A DNA stretch of 46,905 nt, from the IMG/VR virus record IMGVR_UViG_3300031857_000342, positions 1 to 46,905 of that record; one strand, 5' to 3'. The position numbers were made by a program, and so were the translations under genes. Below the pieces are notes generated by a model. The model was not told where the DNA came from, made no database searches, and saw nothing but the letters and a program-made list of their open reading frames with translations. The stretch comes from a virus. Below are positions 9,801-17,735 of the stretch, piece by piece (position 1 is the stretch's first letter; every line of letters begins with the position of its first letter).

Positions 9801-12554
9801 AACAGTTGCAAAAGATGTAGGTTCAGCTTGCTGAGCAAAAGCATGGAACCCTCTCGTTGTTGGTCCAGCAGGCCAATTAGCAAAATAATTTACAGTTGGT
9901 GCGTTTTGTCTACCACCAGTCCAATCTAAAAATGAAGCATTTGGATCTAAACCAAATCCACCTTGTCCCAATCTTTGTATTCTATATGACGTTGGTTCAC
10001 CTGTTTGTGCAAATAGATGAAAACCACGAGTTGTACTTCTATTAGTTAAATCAAAGAAGTTAACAGCAGGAGCACCTGGTTGTTGTGGTGTATTTATTAA
10101 AAACGGACTATCCCAATCTAAAAACGAAGCAAATGGATCTAATACAGATGTTAAACCCAATTGTATATTTCTATATGACGTATCATATTCTCTTGCAAAT
10201 GTGTGGAATCCACGTGGAACAGCATAAGATGGAAAGAAATCAACGGCAGGAGCTGCGGCTCTTAGACCATCCCAATCTAAAAATGATGCACCCTGAATAT
10301 ACGAAGTTGGTTCCAATGTTGTTGAGAAAGTATGGAATCCTCTAAATGTATGTAGATTTGTTAAATCAAAGAAATTTACAGCAGGAGCATTTACACGTAT
10401 ACCGTTCCAATCAAATACAGTTGCGTTTGGTCTTAATGCTAATGTAGTTCCAATTGCATTTGTTTGATATGAAGTTGGTTCAAGAGTTTGTGCAAAGGTA
10501 TGAAAACCTCTAAATGTTCTAATATTATTTTGATCAAAGAAGTTTACAGCAGGAGCATTTACACGTACACCATTCCAATCAAATACCGTAGCATTTGTTC
10601 TAAGTGTAAACGCGGTTCCAACTCTAACATTTTGATATGAAGTTGGTTCTAATGTTGTTGCAAATGAATGGAAACCACGAAATGTTCTAAGATTATTTTG
10701 GTCAAAGAAATTAACAGTGGGTACATTATTCACAGTCCCATCCCAATCCAAGAATGAGGCGTTATTGGTGAGAACTAAAGAACTACCAATCAGTGATGTT
10801 TGATACGAAGTAGCTTCTCTTGTTGTTGCAAAAGCATGAAATCCACGAAATGTGCTTCTATTTGTTAAATCAAAAAAGTTAACGGTTGGAACTGTTAATC
10901 CATCCCAATCCAATAAAGAAGCGTTGTCTGTTAATACTAAAGAACTTCCTAACAGTCTTGTTTGATATGATGTTGGTTCTTTAGTTATTGCAAAATTGTG
11001 AAATCCTCTAAATGTACTTATGTTAGCAACATCGAAATAATTTGTAGATGGAGCACTACCACGTAAACCGTCCCAATCAAATCTAGAAGAACCAACTATG
11101 TATTTTGTATCATACTCTACTGCAAAGTTGTGAAATCCATCTGTTGTATATCTATTGGTTAGGTCAAAATAATTTACCGATGGTGACTGTGTTCTAACAC
11201 CATCCCAATCGAAAATACTCGACTCTACTTTATACTTGGTGGCCTCACCTGTTTGTGCAAACGAATGAAATCCACTTCTTGTATAGGTTCTATTTGTATC
11301 AAAGTAATCCGATAGTGGTACATTTTTATCCCAATCAAACTCAGAAGCACCATCTTTAAATTTCGTGTCTTCACGTGTCTGTGCAAATGCGTGGAATCCT
11401 TCAGTTGTAAATCTATTTGTTATATCAAAGTAATTTGCTTCAGTTACACCGTCAAATCCTAAAACCGAAGAATCCAAATCGTATTCGGTTACACCCGATT
11501 GGACTTTGTTAGTGAACCCTTCTGCATTTGTGTTGGGAAAGAAGTCTATTTCTTGGCCATTTTTATTTGACAGTTCCGTGTTTCTATCTGTGTTATGTCT
11601 TCCACTTGGGTTTGTTTCGCTAACGTCATCCAAGTTTAGATTACTTGGCGCACCCAATATATCGGATACCTGATCGTATCGTGTTGTGTCAATAGTTGCA
11701 CGTTGTTTCAATACTAATTTGGAATCTGTGTTGTATCTTGATGGTGTACCAACAATATCAAATTGTGTATCATCTACTAAATTATTTGTCTCTAAATTAA
11801 CAATAGAACCATTTAAATCATTGTAGGTGTTTATTGATGGCGATTGATTTTGTCTATCTACCGTTTGAACAACTTTGTTTACAGGTGTTCCAGGATCTGT
11901 TATATTGTCTGTTGTTGTTCTTAAATCTTTTATTATTACAGCAGACTGTGCTTCTCTATTTATGAATAATGGTGTCCTATTTATTACAACGTTTGGATCA
12001 CGTACATTACCACGTTGATTGTCACTCTTTATTATATCAACATTAGACCTTGTGTTGTTTTCACCAGCGGTTGTTGATTTCAAAACCACAACATCTGATT
12101 TTGTTATGTTTGTCTGAGATATATCTTGATTTATTTTTGCTAATTCGGATGTAACATCTTCCGTTGTTATTCTATTGAATTGGTTTGTAACATCGTCTTT
12201 TGCCTGTGGTGATAATGATGAAACAGCATTAATAAGAATATTTCTATTTTGTGGTTTTTGTATATCATCCAATCTTGTATTTTCTAAACGTTGAACCAAT
12301 TGTGATTCACGCATATCAGTAACTATATTATCCAAACGGGTGTCATCTAACTTCCCAATCAAATCAACTTCCTTTGGTTGAACGACTTTTGGTAAATTAC
12401 CCGATTTTATAAACGTATTGGATATTGGTTGAAACGAACCAAAGTTATCGCCATAACTCGTTGCCCTAGGTGTTTTCGAGCTTGGATCTACGGGGGCACC
12501 TGGACCTTTCCAACGGTATTTTGATAAATCTGATTTTAAGTCTAACAATGACAT
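3876..12554 (-). CDS. Giant 2892-residue repeat-rich tail/baseplate protein with OmpA-like domain
   Basis: Start ATG 12554 has AGGA about nine bases upstream. Parts in order: a low-complexity N-terminus rich in Asn, Asp and Thr (1-335); about 16 repeats of roughly 45-60 residues with FDWDG, NFFDLTN and RGFHTFA signatures (about 337-1206); a region with about four looser copies of a 120-150-residue unit (about 1470-2150, with SPRNAST motifs); a conserved tail-type domain (about 2260-2485, including YSYDSYEREISFGFTV and APICRLNIGNLYRKFPGF); a Pro/Thr linker (about 2523-2573); an OmpA C-terminal-like domain (about 2575-2695, with NKLLSMARA and NRRVIFEI); and a 195-residue tail. The position between tape measure and LysM protein argues for a baseplate or tail-tip component. 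The OmpA fold usually binds peptidoglycan, but the usual DAP-contacting Asp seems replaced while the Arg of LSxxRA is kept. The overall role is inferred. Confidence 0.8.
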   Translation of the reverse strand: MSLLDLKSDLSKYRWKGPGAPVDPSSKTPRATSYGDNFGSFQPISNTFIKSGNLPKVVQPKEVDLIGKLDDTRLDNIVTDMRESQLVQRLENTRLDDIQKPQNRNILINAVSSLSPQAKDDVTNQFNRITTEDVTSELAKINQDISQTNITKSDVVVLKSTTAGENNTRSNVDIIKSDNQRGNVRDPNVVINRTPLFINREAQSAVIIKDLRTTTDNITDPGTPVNKVVQTVDRQNQSPSINTYNDLNGSIVNLETNNLVDDTQFDIVGTPSRYNTDSKLVLKQRATIDTTRYDQVSDILGAPSNLNLDDVSETNPSGRHNTDRNTELSNKNGQEIDFFPNTNAEGFTNKVQSGVTEYDLDSSVLGFDGVTEANYFDITNRFTTEGFHAFAQTREDTKFKDGASEFDWDKNVPLSDYFDTNRTYTRSGFHSFAQTGEATKYKVESSIFDWDGVRTQSPSVNYFDLTNRYTTDGFHNFAVEYDTKYIVGSSRFDWDGLRGSAPSTNYFDVANISTFRGFHNFAITKEPTSYQTRLLGSSLVLTDNASLLDWDGLTVPTVNFFDLTNRSTFRGFHAFATTREATSYQTSLIGSSLVLTNNASFLDWDGTVNNVPTVNFFDQNNLRTFRGFHSFATTLEPTSYQNVRVGTAFTLRTNATVFDWNGVRVNAPAVNFFDQNNIRTFRGFHTFAQTLEPTSYQTNAIGTTLALRPNATVFDWNGIRVNAPAVNFFDLTNLHTFRGFHTFSTTLEPTSYIQGASFLDWDGLRAAAPAVDFFPSYAVPRGFHTFAREYDTSYRNIQLGLTSVLDPFASFLDWDSPFLINTPQQPGAPAVNFFDLTNRSTTRGFHLFAQTGEPTSYRIQRLGQGGFGLDPNASFLDWTGGRQNAPTVNYFANWPAGPTTRGFHAFAQQAEPTSFATVQSGNVIALRANTSRFDWNGSSTFAPAVDFFPSYAVPRGFHTFARTFDTSYRTTQVGLTSVLDPFASAFDWDSPFLVNTAQQPGAPAVNFFDLANRSTTRGFHTFSQTGEPTSYQTRRLQGGGFGLTDNASFLDWNGGRQNAPTVNFFDPNNINTLAGFHSFATTRQNTRYNTGTIGNNLLAPGATTFDWNGLRNNAPAVNFFDLNNVSTTRGFHTFADLSGGTTAYRLAVGFNPVLGGSVNFLAPGATNFDWDGLDPYSIRTTNFFGFTNTTRFGFMVNMSQFDGTAYPIINPRFNANILRIQGVGQRAQRFGLTTFRQLLQPLQTSNLEQFAPATFGGKTISGFRSTLDIQTPAVILQKFNLNVATNRVRINPTAPGFTKRYTSGGGVDIRPSTVDGTIESWANSNSLPLQVPFSGNQSDTLIERLQKKYRLRDEAYNTDIFGLRQPFVDDSLHGPESVSMFPFDDGLVRGGIVNNTISALLDSVRIGKFLLSGRGILFNIKQSGLQAMNPNVDKPTANNPIDSFLNLPSIISTKAPSQFYNPLSIPRNVLEVGPLGNRYARHGIMMDGVFGRYERVAIDRALNSDKYSYFDEFSDSADNNYNRLIGLVKELLPNSYDPIRQNTLPKQNTQLEINRISSSHGGPGSLLGFFGTTINRATHPFKIVNSTNYIPEQVNVTLGLDREVFFSARYDSGNRQTDTYSEMLLRQIEKYDGDMHGLILDAAMLSITQVAPSPRNASTTADSQLYTPSFSDSRKNKINSADSKIQLITRQRIGASKVFDFKKPTTTERFKAINGGYIPYRDKNESIFDEIFFVGSKNKKTYYDRLFGETDGESTKYGNAYGVMLGSTVGIVSSGLLPKFVDGRQIIDKTEFKVPLNKYDKRRIEELDVFGFKQIPIKERGRRVISENITPRKDLLELASETFFTSNLIRSDVNLISRFSYGDYLLGRLPDGETQQVVLNPQDQNEFSLGILGSLTLNQKLEGIHRKFEGDVVIEAEYNKIPINDKTKTLIEKLKPFEFIPPTVNSRYKAVTSENAYREGENLYSEMYFGSAKSKYDVLVGKTVDKLSYGAKLKDDWATKNSRVYGLVLAAATLNLRKTASSPRNASTIIVGGPTWDSYVNGNFDGTAANEAYPLSEVAINSETVQTLKALKTFDFKYPNPYERFSALSALGENFREGNRSLSNGPDIDESAKNVNPLLKYKTTRYSQLGETRSSNAWWSASQPTDFRDKIIDGTEYFSTDPRVVNYKKYGVELRGDGTGFGDPGLPGYRKNLPYISNIHYTSGLSRAAADSFASGSKQNNQPANRKYGAYPNTKPEILKREQAERENGNPTATFFRGDRINIIDWKRSEQNINVNNVYEKTSPYGNQMLGSQDLIQFYFSGVDLIASENKPTEAIVFRAYIDTILDNHKPTWTPIKYIGRADPVYSYDSYEREISFGFTVHTGTRDELKATWRKLNMLASWTTPDYVDPGFMKAPICRLNIGNLYRKFPGFISSLTYTFDNTMTTWETAKLAEDLNISDRNIGPLSKPGALELPKTILVQCTFVTFNIYRPQWDCVFYSLFDDTTGGTSVETGLVPRSDDRVNYFRTHDDLPVTHPMNALLCAVIPPPPPPPVPKKRTITAGGPGGEATTPPPTTPPPTTPPPTTAPPNLPEKICICKIDFCFDEDREITPESRRAVIQVANWLNECPNIRVNVKAYCSREADNFAYNKLLSMARAVTVCNLLIEECGIASNRLVPVGMGFGDYKEAYKPESKNRWAKQQNRRVIFEIIEGADSCNYKPSFDCNPELPECDKSEYCYRKDGTKFWRVGPHYFTGNRFIEEGGKSVGETYTGWPKSTGPIRPPGLSIGAFNSKTKLELPFAADLTKRLAWHKSYRIQNPDETQGVAQQTYNVWFDPLLDAKQHFQLEGTSEKPVITISGGDTPIDIWRRRYNRDTNIKNTKGKQTHVNTGFSGKKKGEDGLDNVTYIINPNK
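4838..4985 (-). repeat. Pro/Thr-rich linker, PPPTT repeats
   Basis: Near-perfect copies of TPPPT, preceded by a run of prolines (PPPPPPPVP), lie directly before the OmpA-like domain. They probably form an extended flexible tether holding that domain away from the conserved tail domain. Confidence 0.75.
8935..11545 (-). repeat. About 16 tandem GFH/FDWDG protein repeats
   Basis: Fifteen copies of GFHxF(A/S), plus a final degenerate FGFMVN copy, recur every 45-60 codons, each preceded by (F/L)DW(D/N)G and NFFD motifs. A larger unit is also duplicated: the pair containing DFFPSYAVPRGFHTFA and LTSVLDPFAS occurs once around 10080-10260 and again around 9570-9740. Protein identity between units is high but the DNA has drifted, so these are old repeats kept by selection rather than recent copies. 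Confidence 0.9.
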
Positions 12555-12593
12555 ACACTTTCCTATTATTTCATATAAATATGTGTGTGTTTA

Positions 12594-15500
12594 TTATTTT
12601 ATGAATCTACCACGTGCAGAGTCAATATTACCATCAACATCACTAATTCTACCCAATTGTACTTTAACTTCTTCCACAAACTTTTCACCGAATCTAATTT
12701 GAGCGGTTTGTGTTGATTGACTTGACAATATTTTTATTATAGTATCCAACTTCTTTTCCATCTCTTTTGTTGATGGGTTTGTGGTTTGCGTCTGCGTATA
12801 TTGTTGCTGTTGTGCTTGTCCAGGACTTGAAGCAACAGAAAAACTTCTTTGTGGTGATGTCATTTTTGTAGACTTCTGTTGTGAACCACCTGATAAAAAT
12901 GATGTTGCACTGTTCCAAAGATTCGATATTCCTGACTTAAAATCACCCCATATACTTGTTCCACCCGGTCGTATTGGTGTTGTGTTTTGTGTTTTACTAA
13001 CAACCATGTTTAATTTATTAGTATTGAAGTTACCCATTGCACCATTCAACTCACGAATAGCTTGTGTCAACATTCTTATACTATTTGCAACCGCTTGTAT
13101 TCTTCCTGGGTCTGCAACATGCACTATTTCCATAAACTCAGCAAACTTAGAACCTGAACTGCCGAAGATACCCGATGACATTTTTCCTAAACTCCAAGCT
13201 ATACTCGCCATTGCCTCTGCAATCTTTACTATATTACCTGGATTTGATTTTACTAACTCTATTACTTTATCCAACACACGAATAAATGCACCCGCTAATG
13301 TGTCTATAGCAGACTTTACGGACTCTATTACAGCTACTATTGAATCTTTTATTACATAAATAACTTCATTTACTTTTGTTAAAGCCTTTTCTATTACAGC
13401 AGTTATACCACCAAATATGGAATCAAAAACAACTTTGAAAGCTTGCCCAACCGAATTTAATAGAGCTACAATAGCATCTCTGAATATTGGTATTAATGTT
13501 TCAGCTGCTTGTTGTATTTTGCTTATTATTTTTACCATATTGTCACCGATAGCAGTTAAAACGTTTACTACTAAAATACCAACTTGTTTTACGGCTTCTA
13601 TTAGAAAGTCTGCAAGTAGTTTAACTAAATTGTATACTAAATCTTGCATCTGTTTAAAATGTTGTAATATAAGTTTACCAAGTTCTAATAAGAAGTCAAA
13701 TACAGGTTTTAATTTATCAGCAACTTCTGCCAATGCAAGCATAGCACCAACCAATAGTCTAAACGAAGCTACTATAATGACTATGCCAAGAATAATTTGT
13801 GGGAATTGACCTGTTAACGCACCTAATCCTACTAACCCACCTAGCATAACACCCATTATTATTCCCACATTTTTAAGATTGTCAGCATTTACTTTTGCTA
13901 ATCTTTCAAAAGAATCAGTTAGAAAATACATTGCACCAGCTAAAACACCAGCACCGACTGCCATTTTAAATAATCCACCCATACCTATAAATTTGGTTAG
14001 TATCAAGGCAGAAACTACGCCCAAAACTTTTCCCCAATTATCAAATAGCCAAGTTACTACTCCTAACTTTTCTTCTATTCCAGCTAATGTCTCTTTTAAT
14101 CCTTTTAACGATATATTTATTTTATCCAAACCTAAAGAATTTGCAAACTCTTTTATTGCAGGATCATTGAATATTTCTTTAAATAACGCACCCAAACCGA
14201 AATCTACCCCTGAAAATAGATCCTTAAACGATATTTTACCAGATAGAAAATCATCTAAATTCTTTACGAATTTCTCAACAGCATTATTCATAAACTGCAT
14301 TATTTTATCGAATATTGGGCTATTCAATAATCTATCCAATATCTTATGTATAAGATCCAATATTCTACTAGCCGCTGGTGCAAACTGCATTTTCATTTTT
14401 TCTATTTTATCATTTATTTTCGTCATAATCTCAGCGTGTTTTTTTTCATTTGCAATATTGTCTATGAAGTTTGCACGGTTAATATTACCAGCTTTCCTTT
14501 CTTGTTCAGCTATAGCACGTAGTTCTTTTTCATTTTTAGCTTGGAGTCTTGCAGCCTTTTCAAAGGACAATCCTAATTTTTTAAGCATTTCACCACGTGT
14601 TAACATTTCAATCATTTCTTCCCGTGACATTTCAAACTGTCCAGCAAATGCCTTTTGACCGATAACACCACCACGAAGACCCTTAAATTGATCTACCGTT
14701 CCAATATTTTTCATAATAAGATCAAACATCTTATCGGTTTCACCATAAAGAGCAGCCGCTCTTATTTTGTCCATGTCACCTATATGAATGCCCGTTATCG
14801 CGGTGGATTCAAATTGTTTTCCCAATGAAGATTCAATATCCAACATAGAATCTTGCATTTGTTGTATCTTACCAAAATCAACCCCCATTAATTTTGCTTT
14901 AGCTGCAAAGGCAGCTAATCCCGCTAAACCGGTCTTTATATTTAATTGCATTATCTTGGGAACATTTGCCATGGCTTTTAATGCCTGTTGAGTTTGCATT
15001 ATACCACCACTCATCTTGTCAGTAACCTGTGCTAACTTGTCCATACTTGTCCCGGTTAACACACTAAACTCAAATAAGTTTTTAGCTTCGTCATTTGTTA
15101 ATTGAAACTGTTCCCGTAAGGTTGTCATATTTTTTATTATACCAATTTGTGCATCACCACCCATTAGTGTCTCAACACCAAGTCCATATGTATCTGCTAA
15201 AAATGAAGTTGTTTCCCTATATTGTTCTGAATTTTGTCCTATGATGTTTGCTGATAATGCCATTTTTGCAAATGACTTTTCCATATCAAATGCCATTTTT
15301 CTATTAACACCAAAAATCCTACTTGTTTCAGCTGCCCTTTTATCCAAATCCATAACAGAATCGTAAAAAATAGAAAATATTTTACTGACAAAATCCCATA
15401 CCGCTGAGAATACTGTTTTTATTCCGTTCTTTATTTTATCAACCGCCCACTCCATTGCACCACGTATTTTATTTGCAATGGTATCTACCCAACCACCAAC

Positions 15501-16484
15501 TTTACTCGCACCTCGTTCCATTGCCCTATTGAATCTATCACCCATTGATGTGCCCATTTTATCAGCATTACTTTCCATAGATTTAACATCCGATGGACTT
15601 GAGGCAGAAGCAGTATCTTTTTTATTTTTAGCAACAATTTTTGATTGATCTTTTAATGCATTATTAACTTTTGTTATTCGTTTAAACTGTCCTTCAAATG
15701 AATCAGTTGTTTTCTTTAATGCCATGTAGCGTTCAACGCCCAATTTATTAGCATTCAAATCTAATTGAGCCATTGCCATTTTAAGATTTCTTTCTGTTTC
15801 ATACAAGTCTAACGATTTAGATTGACCATCAACAGAATTTTGCATGTTTTCAGCGATACGTCCTTCCAAAGCATCCATCTCTTTTGCGATGTTCATAACA
15901 GATGTCATTGATTTTTCAAATGATTTATTTATTTGAGCTGAATCTGTTATTTGTATGTTTGCATCTTTTATTTCTTCCGCTAATGTTTTTGCATTTGAAG
16001 CAGTCAATCCTAAACTCGTTGCCTGTTTTTGAGCTTCTTCACTCAATGAACGCATTAATACTTGAGCCCTTTCTTGTAAGTCTCCGATTTCTTCATGGTG
16101 TTCTTGAATACTTTTTATTCTTTTTTCTTCTTCCTTTTGACGTTTTTGTTTATCTATCTCTAATTTTTCTATCTTAACAAGTTCTTCACGTTCATCTTTT
16201 CGTATCTTTGCTATCTTCTCTAATAAATCAAAATATTCTTTAGTAAGTTTAACGCGTTTTCCCTCAAACCGATTAATCTTATCAATCTGTTCAGCATCAT
16301 TTTTATCTTCAGTAAATATCTGTTTTTTTAATGCAAGTATTTCAGTTTCTAATTCTTTTCTGCGTTTTAATAGGTCTAACAATTTACTTTGTCTGTCACC
16401 GTTTTCAGCATTTTCATTAGAACCACTTTGTTTTTGTTGGGTGGGTTTTGGGGCTGGTCTACCTGTATTTTTCTTTTTTGCCAT
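12594..16484 (-). CDS. Tape measure protein
   Basis: A 1296-residue protein, probably setting tail length and passed toward the cell envelope during ejection. The N-terminus is Lys/Asn/Gln-rich, followed by long charged coiled coils (about 20-140 and 240-290), amphipathic segments around 330-380, then strongly hydrophobic stretches (about 820-960, for example IILGIVIIVASFRLLVGAML) and further helices to about 1110. The C-terminus has a low-complexity Ser/Gln/Thr segment and a short helix. Size, hydrophobic centre and position after the tail chaperone-like genes and before the baseplate genes fit a tape measure. The ATG has GGTG eight bases upstream. A hairpin terminator (16514-16545) and an ATATTTAT motif lie just upstream, suggesting its own transcript. 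Confidence 0.85.
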   Translation of the reverse strand: MAKKKNTGRPAPKPTQQKQSGSNENAENGDRQSKLLDLLKRRKELETEILALKKQIFTEDKNDAEQIDKINRFEGKRVKLTKEYFDLLEKIAKIRKDEREELVKIEKLEIDKQKRQKEEEKRIKSIQEHHEEIGDLQERAQVLMRSLSEEAQKQATSLGLTASNAKTLAEEIKDANIQITDSAQINKSFEKSMTSVMNIAKEMDALEGRIAENMQNSVDGQSKSLDLYETERNLKMAMAQLDLNANKLGVERYMALKKTTDSFEGQFKRITKVNNALKDQSKIVAKNKKDTASASSPSDVKSMESNADKMGTSMGDRFNRAMERGASKVGGWVDTIANKIRGAMEWAVDKIKNGIKTVFSAVWDFVSKIFSIFYDSVMDLDKRAAETSRIFGVNRKMAFDMEKSFAKMALSANIIGQNSEQYRETTSFLADTYGLGVETLMGGDAQIGIIKNMTTLREQFQLTNDEAKNLFEFSVLTGTSMDKLAQVTDKMSGGIMQTQQALKAMANVPKIMQLNIKTGLAGLAAFAAKAKLMGVDFGKIQQMQDSMLDIESSLGKQFESTAITGIHIGDMDKIRAAALYGETDKMFDLIMKNIGTVDQFKGLRGGVIGQKAFAGQFEMSREEMIEMLTRGEMLKKLGLSFEKAARLQAKNEKELRAIAEQERKAGNINRANFIDNIANEKKHAEIMTKINDKIEKMKMQFAPAASRILDLIHKILDRLLNSPIFDKIMQFMNNAVEKFVKNLDDFLSGKISFKDLFSGVDFGLGALFKEIFNDPAIKEFANSLGLDKINISLKGLKETLAGIEEKLGVVTWLFDNWGKVLGVVSALILTKFIGMGGLFKMAVGAGVLAGAMYFLTDSFERLAKVNADNLKNVGIIMGVMLGGLVGLGALTGQFPQIILGIVIIVASFRLLVGAMLALAEVADKLKPVFDFLLELGKLILQHFKQMQDLVYNLVKLLADFLIEAVKQVGILVVNVLTAIGDNMVKIISKIQQAAETLIPIFRDAIVALLNSVGQAFKVVFDSIFGGITAVIEKALTKVNEVIYVIKDSIVAVIESVKSAIDTLAGAFIRVLDKVIELVKSNPGNIVKIAEAMASIAWSLGKMSSGIFGSSGSKFAEFMEIVHVADPGRIQAVANSIRMLTQAIRELNGAMGNFNTNKLNMVVSKTQNTTPIRPGGTSIWGDFKSGISNLWNSATSFLSGGSQQKSTKMTSPQRSFSVASSPGQAQQQQYTQTQTTNPSTKEMEKKLDTIIKILSSQSTQTAQIRFGEKFVEEVKVQLGRISDVDGNIDSARGRFIK

Positions 16485-16513
16485 TAAAATTACACCGAAA
16501 AGTTAGAATAGAA

Positions 16514-16545
16514 TAAAAAAGTCCACATATAATAAATATGTGGAC
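16514..16545 (-). terminator. Intrinsic terminator before the tape measure gene
   Basis: A perfect 10-bp stem (16521-16530 with 16536-16545, five-base loop) is followed on the minus strand by six T. It lies between the stop of the 87-residue ORF and the tape measure start. Its arm and loop also contain the ATATTTAT motif found in other gaps, so terminator and start signal may overlap here. Confidence 0.8.
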
Positions 16546-16560
16546 ATGAAATTTATCGCT

Positions 16561-16824
16561 TTATTTTGAGTATAATGATCCAACATTTTGCACATTTGGT
16601 TGATGTACAGCTGATGATGAATTACCTTTCGATGCGTCTTCATACTGTTTATTCTGTCTTTCAATTGCCTCACTCGTTTCTTTTATGTAGAATCTACGTA
16701 GATGAATTGGCATTGAATATGTTTCACTCCAAGTAAAAGCACCTTCAGAATAATAACACAGTGAGAATAATTCTCTATGAAGACCTAATTTATACTCAGG
16801 AGTTAGGCCAAAAAAAGGAGACAT
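16561..16824 (-). CDS. gp51-like tail assembly protein, probable frameshift product of the upstream gene
   Basis: An 87-codon frame with a conserved-looking core LHRELFSLCYYSEGAFTW, then YSMPIHLRRFYIKE and a charged tail. Short proteins of this type follow the gp26-like gene in T4-like phages (gp51, hub assembly). The frame overlaps the end of the gp26-like gene by 29 bases in the +1 (equally -2) frame, across a run of seven T. Its own ATG at 16824 has no well-placed Shine-Dalgarno: the nearest GGAG is about 16 bases away and inside a hairpin. Translation by ribosomal frameshifting from the upstream gene therefore seems more likely than independent initiation, as in the G/GT tail chaperones of other phages. 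Separate weak initiation remains possible. Confidence 0.65.
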   Translation of the reverse strand: MSPFFGLTPEYKLGLHRELFSLCYYSEGAFTWSETYSMPIHLRRFYIKETSEAIERQNKQYEDASKGNSSSAVHQPNVQNVGSLYSK

Positions 16825-17668
16825 CCATCGGGATGTCCAACTCCTTTACGTCACCAGTGGCTTCTGATATGAATGTGAATGTCATATCTAAGTCTGGAGA
16901 TATTGTTTTGATGTATGTGCGGAGTGCTCTTGAATCTACAGCAAATAATTCATTATCAACGAAATTATTTACAACAGCACGACCTGTTTCACCATCAATG
17001 CCAATAATAATATGTTTGAGTCTTGTTGTTAATTCCCTATCAATACCTGTTTTTATTATAGTCTTATTACTCGCTTTAATTTCAGTTTCTATTTGTTTTT
17101 CTAAAGCATGAGTCATAAGTCTAAATGTTACTACTCGTTTTGAATTTGGAAGTTCAAAGTCAAATTCGTTCTTTCTGTTCTCAAATAAGCTGTAATCGAC
17201 CTCCTTGTGCTCGATTTGAGATAAATCTATTGTTACTTTTTGTTTAGTTCCTGGAGAAAATGGATCTTCCAATTCAACGGTATAGTCATTACCATATCCT
17301 AATAGACGAGCTGCAACCATTATAGCGTTCTTATCACCGCTATAAATATCATTGTAATTAACGGGTGTAACAATCAAAGACTCAAACAATTTATCTAACA
17401 CAACACCCTGCTTGATTAGATTTTGGGATGTTAAAATATCTTCTTCTTTAGCAGTCATGTATTTCATTTCAATGAAACCATCTGCTAAAGGATGTCCTTC
17501 GGGGTATAATAGTCCACGTGATGGTAGTGGCACAACTTCTGTTGGGAAATTACTCTTTTTTACTTCCGTTTGTTTAAATTCCGACAGTAATCGCTCTTTT
17601 ATTTCGGCATCACTCATTTCGGCATTCAAAGTTTCGGGAATGTTGTAAGCATTTGGTACTTTTGACAT
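16796..17668 (-). CDS. T4 gp26-like baseplate/tail assembly protein
   Basis: A 290-residue protein of the T4 baseplate-hub assembly type (family including gp26). Signature segments are EVVPLPSRGLLYPEGHPL (about residues 44-61), IEMKYMTAKEEDIL (67-80) and KQGVVLDKLFESLI (86-99), followed by a beta-rich middle and a C-terminal half ending DVSFFWPNS. The ATG has AGGA eight bases upstream. It precedes the gp51-like frame and the tape measure, the position held by tail assembly chaperones in other tailed phages, so it may be the upstream half of a frameshift pair. The last codons contain a hairpin and a T7 run. Confidence 0.75.
   Translation of the reverse strand: MSKVPNAYNIPETLNAEMSDAEIKERLLSEFKQTEVKKSNFPTEVVPLPSRGLLYPEGHPLADGFIEMKYMTAKEEDILTSQNLIKQGVVLDKLFESLIVTPVNYNDIYSGDKNAIMVAARLLGYGNDYTVELEDPFSPGTKQKVTIDLSQIEHKEVDYSLFENRKNEFDFELPNSKRVVTFRLMTHALEKQIETEIKASNKTIIKTGIDRELTTRLKHIIIGIDGETGRAVVNNFVDNELFAVDSRALRTYIKTISPDLDMTFTFISEATGDVKELDIPMDVSFFWPNS
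16814..16847 (-). other. Hairpin plus T7 run at the gp26-like/gp51-like junction
   Basis: On the coding strand a 7-bp stem (GACATCC/GGATGTC, loop CGAT) is extended by AAAGGA pairing with TCCTTT across a four-base bulge, and runs into seven T. In the gp26-like frame these read TTT TTT TGG; a one-base forward slip reads TTT GGC into the gp51-like frame. The element could promote frameshifting or act as an attenuator, since hairpin plus T run also looks like an intrinsic terminator. Confidence 0.5.
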
Positions 17669-17735
17669 AACTTAATTCCTATGGGTTAAAATTAAAACAT
17701 TTATCTAATATAATTATGTATTTTGCAAAAAATTA

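Noticed and set aside
13879-14658. A 259-codon plus-strand frame opposite the tape measure
   Set aside because: Lies wholly antisense to a well-supported gene, with the Asn/Ile/Ser-rich composition of a shadow frame and no domain.
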